From positions 1-64,000 of the forward strand of contig NZ_SSHJ01000018.1 in the NCBI RefSeq assembly GCF_005925345.1: a stretch of DNA of 64,000 bases, read 5' to 3'. The notes beneath the pieces were generated by a model, which was given only the letters and a program-made list of their open reading frames with translations, was not told the origin of the DNA and searched no databases. Below, one piece after another: positions 8,741 through 17,581 of this stretch. The position numbers were made by a program, and so were the translations under genes. Within the stretch, counting starts at the first letter, position 1; each line of letters opens with the position of its first letter. The stretch is from Pedobacter ureilyticus. GTDB lineage: Bacteria; Bacteroidota; Bacteroidia; Sphingobacteriales; Sphingobacteriaceae.

Positions 8741-9742
8741 TTAAAATTTATCTAACCATTCTTTTTTCTTGTTGTCAAACTCTTCTTGGGTAATTATGCC
8801 TTCGGTAAGTAATAGTTTAAGCTGCTTTAATTTGGCTACTACATCTGTGTTTTCTGCATTTAACTGCTCTTCTTTGGCATCATTAAAAGTTTTTCCTAAC
8901 TCCATACCAACGCCCAACTGTAAACCAGCGCCTGCAAGTCCGCCTTCGTTGCGGGCAGCATCTCTTAGTGCTTTTAGTTTTTCGAGCTCTACATAAGTTA
9001 AGCCACCTTCTTTTGCAGCAAAAGTATCTGTAGTGATGTCGGCAATCTTTGCAATTCTAGCTTTGGTGCCTTCGTCAAAAATAGTTCCGTTTACTTTAAA
9101 ATCGGTTAATGCCAAGCCTAAATTTTGTGCTTCTGTATTTAAGCTTTCTTTAATGTTTGTAGACAAAACTGGAAGTTGAGAATCGATTTCTTGATACGAA
9201 ACCATACTTTTTGCCAAAGTAGAAGAGATGGCCTGCGGAAAGCGATTTTGCAGCAATTGCTTAGCTTCTTCTACACTGTAATGGTCTTTAGAGCCAATAA
9301 TACCTTCGAATAAAAACAAAGGATTACTTATTTTAAACGAGAAACTACCATTAGCACCAAGTTCTACAGGTATTTTGTAAATAGGATCCATGTACTTAAT
9401 GGCCTGCGCTGTTCCCCAGCCTAAATTTACGTTATCTGCAGTTCTGTAAAAGTAAATTCTCAGTTTGTGTTCACTTTCAAAGTTGGTTCGTAGCTTCAAA
9501 AGTGTAGTAATAAACGGGTGGTTATCCGATTCGATATCGTAAGTTCCATTGCCTACAATATGGTCTGCAACTTTACCTTCGTAAACCAATATTACACCTT
9601 GGCCTGGGGCAACAATCAATTTACTCGAATTTTTAATCTCATCGTTACTTGATGGAAATTTGTAAACCAGTAATCCGGTATTTTGGTTGTTCCATTCAAT
9701 TACCTGAGATAATTGCTTTTTAAAAAAGTTTCCTAATCCCAT
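8741..9742 (-). CDS. SPFH-domain protein with C-terminal SHOCT motif
   Basis: The 333-residue protein begins with a conserved GLGNFFKKQLSQVIEW segment and an SPFH (band-7-like) domain over roughly residues 20-230 of the YdjI/'virion core protein' type. A helical linker rich in Gly/Ala (about 255-285) leads to a C-terminal SHOCT module (KLLLTEGIITQEEFDNKK, about 310-327), a short oligomerisation motif. It has no transmembrane helix of its own and probably assembles at membranes through partners. The upstream Zn-ribbon membrane gene ends 1 bp before it, so the three genes form one operon. Confidence 0.8.
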   Translation of the reverse strand: MGLGNFFKKQLSQVIEWNNQNTGLLVYKFPSSNDEIKNSSKLIVAPGQGVILVYEGKVADHIVGNGTYDIESDNHPFITTLLKLRTNFESEHKLRIYFYRTADNVNLGWGTAQAIKYMDPIYKIPVELGANGSFSFKISNPLFLFEGIIGSKDHYSVEEAKQLLQNRFPQAISSTLAKSMVSYQEIDSQLPVLSTNIKESLNTEAQNLGLALTDFKVNGTIFDEGTKARIAKIADITTDTFAAKEGGLTYVELEKLKALRDAARNEGGLAGAGLQLGVGMELGKTFNDAKEEQLNAENTDVVAKLKQLKLLLTEGIITQEEFDNKKKEWLDKF

Positions 9743-9743
9743 G

Positions 9744-11093
9744 TTAGTCTAATTTATAGTTGCTAGTGATATTTCCTTTATTGTCTAATACAATGATTTC
9801 ATTTCTATCGTTTACTCCCGTAAAGCCATCTTTGTATTTTATTAATGTCTCTACATTTGCTCCTTCCGGTAAAGAAGCAGTCCATTCTAAAGCTCCATTA
9901 TCTTTATTTATTTTTTGAATCTTAAAAGGGCTTTTGGTATTTGCATCTGCTCTAACTTGAATTACTAAATCTTCGCCTTCGCCAAGTAGTACAGTAGGGG
10001 CAAAGTATAGTCTGCCGGGAGTTATATCTTTCCAGTTTAAAACCCTGCCACGTTCTTTTTCCCATTTTCCCAGTAATACTTTTCGGTAAGGATCTCTATC
10101 TGTAAATATTCCCGAACCTCCATAATCTTTACTCCAATTTAAGCGGTCGGTAATGTCTTTTGGCCCACCGCCATTGTCTTTATAGGTAAGCTGAATTAGC
10201 TGAAGTTTTTCGTCTGGATAATCTGAACTTTCTGAGGTAAAGAAATAGATGGTTTTATCTTTTGCATTGGGTAAAAGCGTATCGAAACCGTTGTTTGCTT
10301 TATAATATTCTGCTTCGGTATATAGTTTCTGAATAAGGGGGTAGTAATATCTTTTTTTGCCATCGTTGGTTAATATTATCAAACCATCGCCGTAATCGTT
10401 ATATACAAACTCCATGGTTGCTACGCCAATTTGCAATTCGTTATTAGCTTCGAAAAATTTCTTACCCACATCCTCTGTTTTTAAATTTTCTGTATCTAAT
10501 TTTAAGAGCGATGCTTTATCTTTTACCATGTAAATGTTACCATCAGAAAATAGCTTAAATTTAAAATCTGCGGATGATAATGATTTGTCGCTTATCTTTT
10601 CTGCTTTTATCAATTCTTTTTTAAGAGGATTGTAAAAGGTCAAATAAGTTCCATCTTTTTGCTCGTTTATGTTTGATTTATAACGTCTGTTTTCGAGGAT
10701 AACAATGACTGGTTGTCCAGATTTTTGCAAGAATGATATATGAGAATACCTGCTGGTATAATATCCTTGGTCTTCTTCTCTGGTTGTAGCACCACTGTAA
10801 GCCGAATAATTATTGCTACTTCGTTTACTACTAAAAATTGAAGTTAGAATATTAATTAGCAAAACAACCAGAAATATTGATCCTACAACAATAGCAATAA
10901 CCTTTATGGCTTTCTGATTAGTGTTTAATGGATTATTGTGATTGTAATTATGGTTGTAGTTAATATTTACGTCATTGTCATCTAAAAAATATTCTGTTTG
11001 GCAGCTGGTGCATTTGTAAAAATCGGGTTTAAGCTCAATTTTATTTACACTGCCGCAATTGGGGCATTTGATAGCCTTTATTTCTTTTGCCAT
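9744..11093 (-). CDS. Zinc-ribbon membrane protein with large extracytoplasmic domain
   Basis: A 449-residue protein with an N-terminal zinc ribbon (CPNCGS near residue 10 and CTSCQ near residue 31), an Asn/His-rich linker, one transmembrane helix (about 65-88), and a large C-terminal region with repeated beta-rich segments suggestive of a WD/PQQ-like propeller (for example LVIQVRADANTKSPFKIQKI followed by GALEWTASLPEG). The topology would put the Zn ribbon in the cytoplasm and the propeller outside. It is the first gene of the operon with the SPFH and small membrane proteins. Function unknown. Confidence 0.65.
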   Translation of the reverse strand: MAKEIKAIKCPNCGSVNKIELKPDFYKCTSCQTEYFLDDNDVNINYNHNYNHNNPLNTNQKAIKVIAIVVGSIFLVVLLINILTSIFSSKRSSNNYSAYSGATTREEDQGYYTSRYSHISFLQKSGQPVIVILENRRYKSNINEQKDGTYLTFYNPLKKELIKAEKISDKSLSSADFKFKLFSDGNIYMVKDKASLLKLDTENLKTEDVGKKFFEANNELQIGVATMEFVYNDYGDGLIILTNDGKKRYYYPLIQKLYTEAEYYKANNGFDTLLPNAKDKTIYFFTSESSDYPDEKLQLIQLTYKDNGGGPKDITDRLNWSKDYGGSGIFTDRDPYRKVLLGKWEKERGRVLNWKDITPGRLYFAPTVLLGEGEDLVIQVRADANTKSPFKIQKINKDNGALEWTASLPEGANVETLIKYKDGFTGVNDRNEIIVLDNKGNITSNYKLD

Positions 11094-11371
11094 TTACTAA
11101 GTTCCAAAAATAGATGAATAGAAAGGGTTAATTTAATTTTGTTTAGCAGGTACAAAATTCATGCTAGCTTTGTAAAGTAAAGCATATTTGTAAGTATTTT
11201 AGAAACGCAATTTATAAGCGTAGGGTTTTTTGGGAAATTCGCTTAGTTAAATTTAGTATACGATTCGAAATCAACAACGTCCAGATAGTTGTATTGAATT
11301 TTAGGACGTAACAAACTACGGCGCAATTGCACTAAATAGTAATCAACTTGGTACTACAGGTACATTTGTAA

Positions 11372-12031
11372 TTATTTTTCGGCAACGGCAACGTAGAACA
11401 GTCTTTCAACTTCGTCGCCTGTTTTGCTCTTGATTTTTTCTGTGAATGATGAGATGTCTTTGATTTTAAAGCCTGCTACTTCTGCCAAGTTGTAAACCAT
11501 TTCTTTGCTATATAAGTCGAAACCATAGGCTGTAAAAGGCAGGCTTTCCATAAAATCGTTATCTGCAAAGCCAATGGCAAAATAGCCACCGGGTTTTAGC
11601 ACACGATAAATTTCTTTAATAAAAGCATCGGCATCTTCCCAAAAGTAAATGGTGTTTACCGTTAAAATTTTATGGAAAGTATTCTCCGAAAAAGGGATTT
11701 TTTGCCCGTCGTACAAATGGAAAGAAGCTTTGTTGCCTTGGGTGGCAGCAATGTTGTTTTCGGTAGCCTGTTTTTGCATCAACTCAGAAATTTCCAAACC
11801 ATAATAGGAAATATCTTTGGCGCTGTTGAGTATTTCTGGGAGGTGTTTGCAATTTCCATGGCCTAATTCCAAAATCAAATCGCCATTGCTGATGTTTAAA
11901 GCTGCAATGGTTTTTTGGGTCATACCAATGTTGCTATCATGCATCATATTGGCCACTTCAATGCCCTCGGTATTTTTTGGGCAGCTCAGTTGCGAAGCCA
12001 GTTGCTTTAGGAAATCTTTATCACTGTTCAT
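11372..12031 (-). CDS. Class I SAM-dependent methyltransferase (UbiE/Methyltransf_11 type)
   Basis: With the start at 12031 (MNSDKDFLKQ) the protein has 219 residues. A longer reading from 12076 adds 15 residues that merely overlap the preceding gene in another frame, so I reject it. Motif I is LILELGHGNCKHL (about residues 52-64), followed by YYGLEIS, and the post-motif KILTVNTIYFWEDADAFIKEIYRVLKPGGYFAIGF is typical of Methyltransf_11 small-molecule methylases. The Gly in motif I (E-LGHGNC) is slightly unusual. Substrate unknown. The ATG lies inside the end of the upstream small membrane gene, indicating coupling. Confidence 0.8.
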   Translation of the reverse strand: MNSDKDFLKQLASQLSCPKNTEGIEVANMMHDSNIGMTQKTIAALNISNGDLILELGHGNCKHLPEILNSAKDISYYGLEISELMQKQATENNIAATQGNKASFHLYDGQKIPFSENTFHKILTVNTIYFWEDADAFIKEIYRVLKPGGYFAIGFADNDFMESLPFTAYGFDLYSKEMVYNLAEVAGFKIKDISSFTEKIKSKTGDEVERLFYVAVAEK

Positions 12032-12230
12032 TGCTTTCTTCTTTTTGTTTTGGGCGCCATAACAATAAGCTGGCAATAGCTAGCGGAATGGTAATGCTTA
12101 AACTCGCTAATTTAAGGAATGCGCTATTTTTCGCAATATCTGCATCTGCTGTGGTAAAAATAACTACCGTTTCTTTAATAGCCCATAAAGTGATTAAGGT
12201 AACTAAAACTGCTATAATTTTGCGAAGCAT
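12021..12230 (-). CDS. Small membrane protein
   Basis: A 69-residue protein with two hydrophobic helices (about residues 4-27 and 38-58) and a charged C-terminus. No family is recognised. Its 3' end overlaps the start of the methyltransferase gene by 11 bp, so the two are probably an operon. An unconstrained membrane role is all that can be said. Confidence 0.55.
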   Translation of the reverse strand: MLRKIIAVLVTLITLWAIKETVVIFTTADADIAKNSAFLKLASLSITIPLAIASLLLWRPKQKEESNEQ

Positions 12231-12415
12231 ATTTATTCTGATTTGTAGTCCAAATATTGACTTTTTCTATCGTATTCTATAATAAAATTTTAAAGAGGGC
12301 ATTTTAATATTAACCACAAATGCACAGATAAACCATAGTTTTTGAAATGATGTATTTATCGGAATTGTGTTGGTTTATTCCGAATATTCGAAACAGTTAC
12401 TGTGGCTGAAAAAAA

Positions 12416-14080
12416 TTATGGAGTTAAATACCTTTTGCTATAAGTAATTCCCATCAAATCGTAGCGTTTAAACTGTGTTTTAAGCCTGTTAATAAAATCT
12501 GGATAGCTCTTTTGCTCTTTTTGCGACCATTGTATTTCGCTTAAGGCATCCATTCTTGGAAAAAGCATATATTGCACTTTAGCAGGGTTGGCAATGTACT
12601 CCGACCATAAATTACCCTGTGCACCCCAAATGTATTTTGCTTGCGCTGTATTTAATTCGGCAGGTACAGGTTCGTAGTTATAAACCGTTTCTAAAGGCAG
12701 AAATTTGTTAGCGGCCAAGCTATCATCCTTCATAAATTGTTTATGGTTAAGGTATAGTTTTTCTTCGGGCGACATGATCACCTTTTGGTTCACTTTTGCT
12801 GCGGCTATTCCCCCCTTTTCTCCACGCCAACTCATTACAATCGCATTGGGTGCTAAACCGCCGTCTAAAATTTCATCCCAGCCAATAATGGTTTTACCTT
12901 TGCTGTTTACAAATTTCTCAATGTGATGAATGAAATAACTTTGCAGGGCAACCTCATCTTTGATGCCTTTTTCTTTCATAATTTTCTGCGTTTCGGCAGA
13001 TTTTCGCCACCAAATTTTTGAAGCCTCATCACCACCAATGTGAATGTACTGCGACGGAAATAAAGCCATTACTTCTGTCAATACATCTTCTAAAAAGTCA
13101 AAAGTTTTTTCTGAGGGTTGAAAAACATTGTTGTATTTGTTCATCATGCCCCAGGTTTCTGCTACTTTATAGCCGCTTTTTGGGTCGGTGCCAAACTCTG
13201 GATAAGCTGCCAAAGCCGACATGCTATGTGCTGGCATTTCAATTTCTGGGATAACGGTAATGTATCTGTCGGCAGCGTATTTAATTACTTCTCTAACTTC
13301 GTCTTGCGTGTAGAACCCGCCATGTCTAACACCATCTGTTTTAATTACCGCATTTGCAGGCGTTATTTTCACGTCATTTGGTAGAACCTGATATTTGATG
13401 TTTTCATTTCCTTTTCCTGGCCATAAGCCCACAATGCTGCCATTTCGCCAAGCACCAATTTCGGTTAGTTTTGGATATTTTTTGATTTCAATTCTCCAGC
13501 CGTGGTCATCGGTTAAGTGCCAATGGAAGTAGTTCATTTTATGAAGTGCCAAATAATCGATATACTGTTTAATGAAAGCAACATCGAAGAAATGACGGCT
13601 TACATCTAGGTGCATACCGCGGTAATCGAAACGGGGATAATCGGTAATGGTAACTTCAGGTATGTTTAGTGTTGTATTTTTTTGCGTTGGAAGCAACTGA
13701 ATTAAAGATTGTACACCATAAAAAATGGCAGCACCAGAAGTTCCTACAATGGATATGTTTTTTTGTCTTGAACTAAATGTGTAAGCATCTTTAAAAGTGC
13801 TAACGGCTACATTGCTAGCTAAGGAGATAAAATTTTCAGTTGGTTTGACAGAGGTAATACTAAGTTTTAGCTGGTAATATTTTTCTAGGTAGTTATTGAA
13901 GAAAACAGCCGCATTTTTCAATGAGTCGTTTTCGATAACAATTCTGGTTTGCGTGTTAATGTTAAATCCTTTGCCTTGCTGAGCCATGGTAAGTCTAGCA
14001 GGTTTTGGAATAATATTGATTTGCGCAGCGGCGAGCCATGTGATGCTACAGATTAAACTAGTGAATACAAATTTCTTCAT
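12416..14080 (-). CDS. Beta-N-acetylhexosaminidase, glycoside hydrolase family 20
   Basis: The 554-residue exported enzyme has a signal peptide (residues 1-19, cleaved after AAA), a GH20b-type N-terminal domain (about 20-150) and a GH20 barrel. Diagnostic pieces are YRGMHLDVSRHF (about 153-164), FHWHLTDDHGWRIEIKKYP, and the catalytic Asp-Glu pair in HIGGDEASK near residue 340. It should remove terminal N-acetylglucosamine or N-acetylgalactosamine from glycans or chitooligosaccharides in the periplasm or at the cell surface. It is not in a visible polysaccharide utilisation locus and stands alone on the minus strand. Confidence 0.93.
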   Translation of the reverse strand: MKKFVFTSLICSITWLAAAQINIIPKPARLTMAQQGKGFNINTQTRIVIENDSLKNAAVFFNNYLEKYYQLKLSITSVKPTENFISLASNVAVSTFKDAYTFSSRQKNISIVGTSGAAIFYGVQSLIQLLPTQKNTTLNIPEVTITDYPRFDYRGMHLDVSRHFFDVAFIKQYIDYLALHKMNYFHWHLTDDHGWRIEIKKYPKLTEIGAWRNGSIVGLWPGKGNENIKYQVLPNDVKITPANAVIKTDGVRHGGFYTQDEVREVIKYAADRYITVIPEIEMPAHSMSALAAYPEFGTDPKSGYKVAETWGMMNKYNNVFQPSEKTFDFLEDVLTEVMALFPSQYIHIGGDEASKIWWRKSAETQKIMKEKGIKDEVALQSYFIHHIEKFVNSKGKTIIGWDEILDGGLAPNAIVMSWRGEKGGIAAAKVNQKVIMSPEEKLYLNHKQFMKDDSLAANKFLPLETVYNYEPVPAELNTAQAKYIWGAQGNLWSEYIANPAKVQYMLFPRMDALSEIQWSQKEQKSYPDFINRLKTQFKRYDLMGITYSKRYLTP

Positions 14081-14226
14081 AACTCAAAAATAGCATTTAT
14101 TTGAAAGTATACAATTATTATTGATTGTTTTTGAGTTTTTATGCGGCTTTTTGCGGTAGCGTTAGTCTTCCGGTTTTTAGAAATTTGGGAAGGTTGAGTT
14201 GCGAAGAGATACATTGTGTTGTTAAA

Positions 14227-14345
14227 TAAACCTGATTGAGCGGATTAGCCCGGAATGTAGTGCAACGAAATGAGGACTATGAGCGAAAGCAGGGCAGGAG
14301 TTACCGATGAGTGCTTGCTTTCATTTTCGAATTATTTGAACCATA
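14227..14345. repeat. Probable dispersed intergenic repeat
   Basis: The stretch lacks coding features but has higher GC than its surroundings and contains the phrases AGCCCGGA, GAGCGAAAGCAGGGCAGG and GAGTTACCGATGAGTGCTTG. These read like the multi-copy intergenic repeats of Bacteroidota genomes. Only one copy is present in this window, so the call rests on resemblance. Confidence 0.4.
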
Positions 14346-14417
14346 TAAGGCATTTAATTAAATATAAGTTTTGGGCTTCGATGAAAAATCTCGTTTGCAT
14401 TTACAGCGTATATAAAC

Positions 14418-14450
14418 AAAAAATCCCGATAACTTACGCTACCGGGATTT
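14418..14450 (-). terminator. Rho-independent terminator of rpsA
   Basis: The arms AAATCCCG (14421-14428) and CGGGATTT (14443-14450) pair around a 14-nt loop; on the minus strand the stem runs directly into a T-run. It begins 25 bp beyond the rpsA stop codon. Confidence 0.8.
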
Positions 14451-14474
14451 AAAATTTATTAGTTGGTTAGAGAA

Positions 14475-16406
14475 TTAACCTTTGTTTTTCTTCTCTTCGC
14501 CTTCCATTTGTGATTTCAATTGAGCCAACACATCAAGATCTCCCAATGTTGATTTCTCTACTGAATCTTTCACTTTTTTAACTGCTGAGCTAGCCGCTTT
14601 AGCGTCTTTTTTCTTAGTTGCTCTTTCTTCTGCAACAACTTCAGCTTTAGCTTCTTCCCAAATACGAGCGTGAGAAACTACGATACGTTTAGCATCTTTG
14701 TTAAACTCGATGATTTTGAAATCAGCAACTTCCTCTGCTTTTAATACAGAACCATCTTCTTTAGCCATGTGTTTTGTTGGTACAAAACCTTCAACTCCGT
14801 ATGGTAACGCAATTACAGCACCTTTATCAGTTACTTTAATTACCGTACCTTGGTGAATAGAATCTAAAGTAAAGATCGTTTCGAAAGTATCCCAAGGGTT
14901 TTCTTCCAATTGTTTGTGACCTAAAGATAATTTGCGGTTGTCAACATCAAGCTCTAACACAACTACATCTAAAGTATCACCAACTTTGGTAAACTCGTTA
15001 GGGTGGTTAACTTTTTTGCTCCAAGAAAGATCAGAAATGTGGATCAAACCATCAATTCCTTCTTCAATCTCAACAAATACACCAAAGTTAGTCATGTTTT
15101 TAACTACTGCTTGGTGTTTGCTGCCCACTGGATATCTTTCTGCAACAGCTCCCCAAGGATCTTGAGTTAATTGTTTGATACCCAAGCTCATTTTGCGCTC
15201 ATCTCTGTCTAAAGTTAATACTTCAGCTTCGATTTCGTCACCAACTTTTAAGAACTCTTGTGGAGAACGTAAGTTTTGTGACCAGCTCATTTCTGAAACG
15301 TGGATTAAACCTTCAACACCTGGGATGATTTCTAAGAAAGCACCGTAATCTGCAACAGTTACGATTTTACCTTTTACTTTAGAACCAACTTGGATAGCTG
15401 TATCTAAATTCTCCCAAGGGTGAGCAGTTAATTGTTTTAAACCTAATGCGATACGTTTTTTCTCATCATCAAAATCTAAAACAACTACGTTGATTTTTTG
15501 ATCTAAAGCCAATACCTCTTTTGGATGCTCGATACGACCCCAAGAAATATCAGTGATGTGTAATAAACCATCTACGCCACCAAGATCGATGAATACACCG
15601 AAATCAGTGATATTTTTAACCGTACCTTCTAGTACTTGTCCTTTTTCTAATTTAGAAACGATTTCAACTTTTTGCGACTCTAAATCGTCCTCGATCAATA
15701 CTTTGTGTGATACAACAACGTTTTTGAATTCATGGTTAATTTTAACCACTTTGAATTCCATTGTTTTACCAACATAAACATCGTAATCACGGATTGGTTT
15801 AATGTCGATTTGAGAACCTGGCAAGAACGCCTCAACACCCATAATGTCAACAATTAAACCACCTTTAGTACGGCTCTTAACGAAACCGTTGATGATCGTG
15901 TCATTGTCAAGCGCAGCGTTGATAGTTTCCCAAGAACGTTGAGTTTTTGCTCTCTTGCGAGATAAAATTAACTGGCCATTTGCATCTTCAGGTGCTTCTA
16001 CAAACACGTCAACTGAATCGCCAATTTTCAAATCAGGAAGATCACGGAACTCAGAAGCAGATACTAAACCGTCAGATTTGAAACCTACGTTTAATACTAC
16101 GTCTTTGTTGTTAATTGATACTACTGTACCAGAAATGATCTCACCTTGAGTGATTTGGTTAAAAGTATCAGTATACATAGCTTCAAACTTTTTACGGTCT
16201 TCGTCATTGTAGTTACCAAACACTTTGTCGTCTGCATCCCAGTCAAAATCTGCTGATGGGGTTGCTAATTGTGATTTGATCTGTTCGATCGATACTGAAT
16301 CAGCTTCTGATTCAATAGTTTCCTTTTGGTTCAAACGGGCGTCTGCACCTTGTAGTTCGGCTGTTTTAGCCTCTAGTTCTTTTTCTGCAACTTGTTTTTT
16401 TGCCAT
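14475..16406 (-). CDS. rpsA: 30S ribosomal protein S1
   Basis: A 643-residue protein with six S1 RNA-binding repeats (starts near residues 90, 175, 258, 343, 430 and 515). Each repeat shows the G-V-F/I-x-D/E-x-G-v-x-G-l-h/i-h core, for example GVFIDLGGVDGLLHITDISW and GVFVEIEEGIDGLIHISDLSW. A low-complexity charged N-terminus and a Lys/Ala-rich C-terminal tail are typical of the longer Bacteroidota S1. It brings mRNA to the 30S subunit, which is important where Shine-Dalgarno sequences are rare. It has its own promoter (16444-16473) and terminator, so it is monocistronic. Confidence 0.96.
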   Translation of the reverse strand: MAKKQVAEKELEAKTAELQGADARLNQKETIESEADSVSIEQIKSQLATPSADFDWDADDKVFGNYNDEDRKKFEAMYTDTFNQITQGEIISGTVVSINNKDVVLNVGFKSDGLVSASEFRDLPDLKIGDSVDVFVEAPEDANGQLILSRKRAKTQRSWETINAALDNDTIINGFVKSRTKGGLIVDIMGVEAFLPGSQIDIKPIRDYDVYVGKTMEFKVVKINHEFKNVVVSHKVLIEDDLESQKVEIVSKLEKGQVLEGTVKNITDFGVFIDLGGVDGLLHITDISWGRIEHPKEVLALDQKINVVVLDFDDEKKRIALGLKQLTAHPWENLDTAIQVGSKVKGKIVTVADYGAFLEIIPGVEGLIHVSEMSWSQNLRSPQEFLKVGDEIEAEVLTLDRDERKMSLGIKQLTQDPWGAVAERYPVGSKHQAVVKNMTNFGVFVEIEEGIDGLIHISDLSWSKKVNHPNEFTKVGDTLDVVVLELDVDNRKLSLGHKQLEENPWDTFETIFTLDSIHQGTVIKVTDKGAVIALPYGVEGFVPTKHMAKEDGSVLKAEEVADFKIIEFNKDAKRIVVSHARIWEEAKAEVVAEERATKKKDAKAASSAVKKVKDSVEKSTLGDLDVLAQLKSQMEGEEKKNKG

Positions 16407-16443
16407 TAATTAATTATCTCCTTTTTCCCCTGTTTGGGGACGG

Positions 16444-16473
16444 CAAAGGTACGGATAATATTAAAAAAACAAA
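16444..16473 (-). promoter_or_regulatory. Bacteroidota-type promoter of rpsA
   Basis: On the minus strand TTTG (16470-16473), an 18-nt spacer and TACCTTTG (16444-16451) match the Bacteroidota sigma-ABfr consensus TTTG / TAnnTTTG. The start codon is 37 nt downstream of the -7 element. Confidence 0.7.
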
Positions 16474-16571
16474 ATATTTTTAAATAAATGTTGCTGATAT
16501 TTAATGGGTTGAATTTTGGTTTAGCGTTTTCTTGGGATCCTCGTTTCAGCATTGTCTTAGACTTAGGCACT

Positions 16572-16598
16572 ACGTCATTCCCGCGTAGGCGGGAATCT
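16572..16598. repeat. REP-like palindrome (ATTCCCGC-GTAG-GCGGGAAT)
   Basis: A perfect 8-bp stem with a 4-nt loop inside the familiar CGTCATTCCCGCGTAGGCGG context, a repeat type found in many bacterial genomes. It lies in noncoding DNA upstream of rpsA. Confidence 0.6.
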
Positions 16599-16713
16599 TA
16601 AAGCGTAAACTATTTATTTAAAATAAGAAAATTTAGTTTTTAGAAATGAATGTTAGTGAAACATGGCAAATGTTGTCCCGCTAACCGCTGTAATCTTTTT
16701 GTATTCCTCTAGC

Positions 16714-16796
16714 CGTCCTTTCGAACGCAGAGAGAAATCTGTTACATCTGTGCTATTAACTTTCAGATTTCTCCTCGTTCCTCGTCGAAATGACGC
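16714..16796. repeat. Imperfect inverted repeat, family B copy 1
   Basis: The left arm (CGTCCTTTCGAACGC...GAGAAATCTG) pairs imperfectly with the right arm (CAGATTTCTCCTCGTTCCTC then GTCGAAATGACG). The right arm is nearly identical to that of the second copy at 21226-21319, so this is a mobile or REP-like intergenic hairpin family. Confidence 0.65.
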
Positions 16797-16942
16797 AACA
16801 AAAAGTATTTTCGCTTTTATCGGGTTTAATTAACTAAGGTCTGTGTAATAAACTTACTCTGCGACCTTTGCGTAGCTCTTGTCTTTCTTTGCGGTTAATT
16901 TTAATGCAAAGTATTCACAAAGAATGCTAAGAATAGTACATT

Positions 16943-16992
16943 AACTTTGTCAATCTTAATATAAAAACCTCCTAGTTAAGATTGACAAAGTT
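16943..16992 (-). terminator. 16-bp perfect hairpin after the 195-aa gene
   Basis: AACTTTGTCAATCTTA (16943-16958) and its exact complement TAAGATTGACAAAGTT (16977-16992) flank an 18-nt loop. The stem touches the stop codon of the leftward gene, so it probably ends that transcript, though a T-run is lacking and it could also be a repeat element. Confidence 0.55.
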
Positions 16993-17579
16993 TACAGAGT
17001 TTGCTTTTCTTCATAAGATTTAATTTTTTCTATTAGTTTAATGGACTCGTCATCTTCCCTCTGATCAATTTTTAACAACTCAACAATTTTTTTTATTTTT
17101 GAAAAATTGTTGATGTCGGATTTGATGAGTATTTTGAAATGGTAGTTAATGAAATCAATTCCTTCTAAAATGTGGTAACTTATTTCGTCATAAGACCTGC
17201 TTATTTTTTTAGTTATTTTCTTTTCAATTTCAATTAATTTTAAGATGAGCTCTAAGTGGTTCATAGATTTTGTTAAATTGAAAATCTCTATTTCACTATA
17301 ATAATCTCGTCTTAATATCGCTTGTGTAAATAATTCTAATTGGTTTGGTGTCCAGTTTTCTAAATCTACATTTAATTCAATCCGTTCTTTATTTGTAAAT
17401 CGTCTTTCAATTATATTAATTACATCGTTAGAAGCATATCCTCCTGTCCAATACTCACTATCTGTATTCTCGTGAGATAAAATCACATCGTAAAGTTCTA
17501 AAATGGCAGAATTTAAACTTTCTGTTTTATAATTGTCTCTATATTTTTCCTTCAGACGTTTTATAATGCTATATGTCAT
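16992..17579 (-). CDS. Hypothetical protein
   Basis: I do not recognise this 195-residue protein. It is Lys/Glu/Ile-rich, predicted mostly helical, with no signal peptide, membrane helix or cysteine motif. Its 5' end lies 2 bp from the stop of the DUF1080 gene on the same strand, so it is the last gene of that transcript. It is more AT-rich than its neighbours, which may mean recent acquisition. Confidence 0.55.
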   Translation of the reverse strand: MTYSIIKRLKEKYRDNYKTESLNSAILELYDVILSHENTDSEYWTGGYASNDVINIIERRFTNKERIELNVDLENWTPNQLELFTQAILRRDYYSEIEIFNLTKSMNHLELILKLIEIEKKITKKISRSYDEISYHILEGIDFINYHFKILIKSDINNFSKIKKIVELLKIDQREDDESIKLIEKIKSYEEKQTL

Positions 17580-17581
17580 AA

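Larger units (their letters stand above)
14081..14474. other. Intergenic region between GH20 gene and rpsA
   Basis: No gene is supported. The left part holds the upstream region of the GH20 gene. From about 14227 to 14345 lies a stretch resembling a Bacteroidota intergenic repeat (motifs GCGGATTAGCCCGGAATG, GACTATGAGCGAAAGCAGGG and GAGTTACCGATGAGTGC). The right end holds the rpsA terminator at 14418-14450. Confidence 0.5.
16407..16991. other. 585-bp intergenic repeat cluster
   Basis: No gene is seen. In order the stretch contains the rpsA promoter (16444-16473), a REP-like hairpin (16572-16598), a long imperfect inverted repeat (16714-16796), a CTTTGCG-rich segment (about 16860-16915) resembling another intergenic repeat type, and a 16-bp perfect hairpin (16943-16992) ending at the stop of the next gene. 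Confidence 0.6.

Noticed and set aside
12032..12076. 15-residue extension of the methyltransferase
   Set aside because: It lies in another frame of the preceding membrane protein gene and has no homology to the family.
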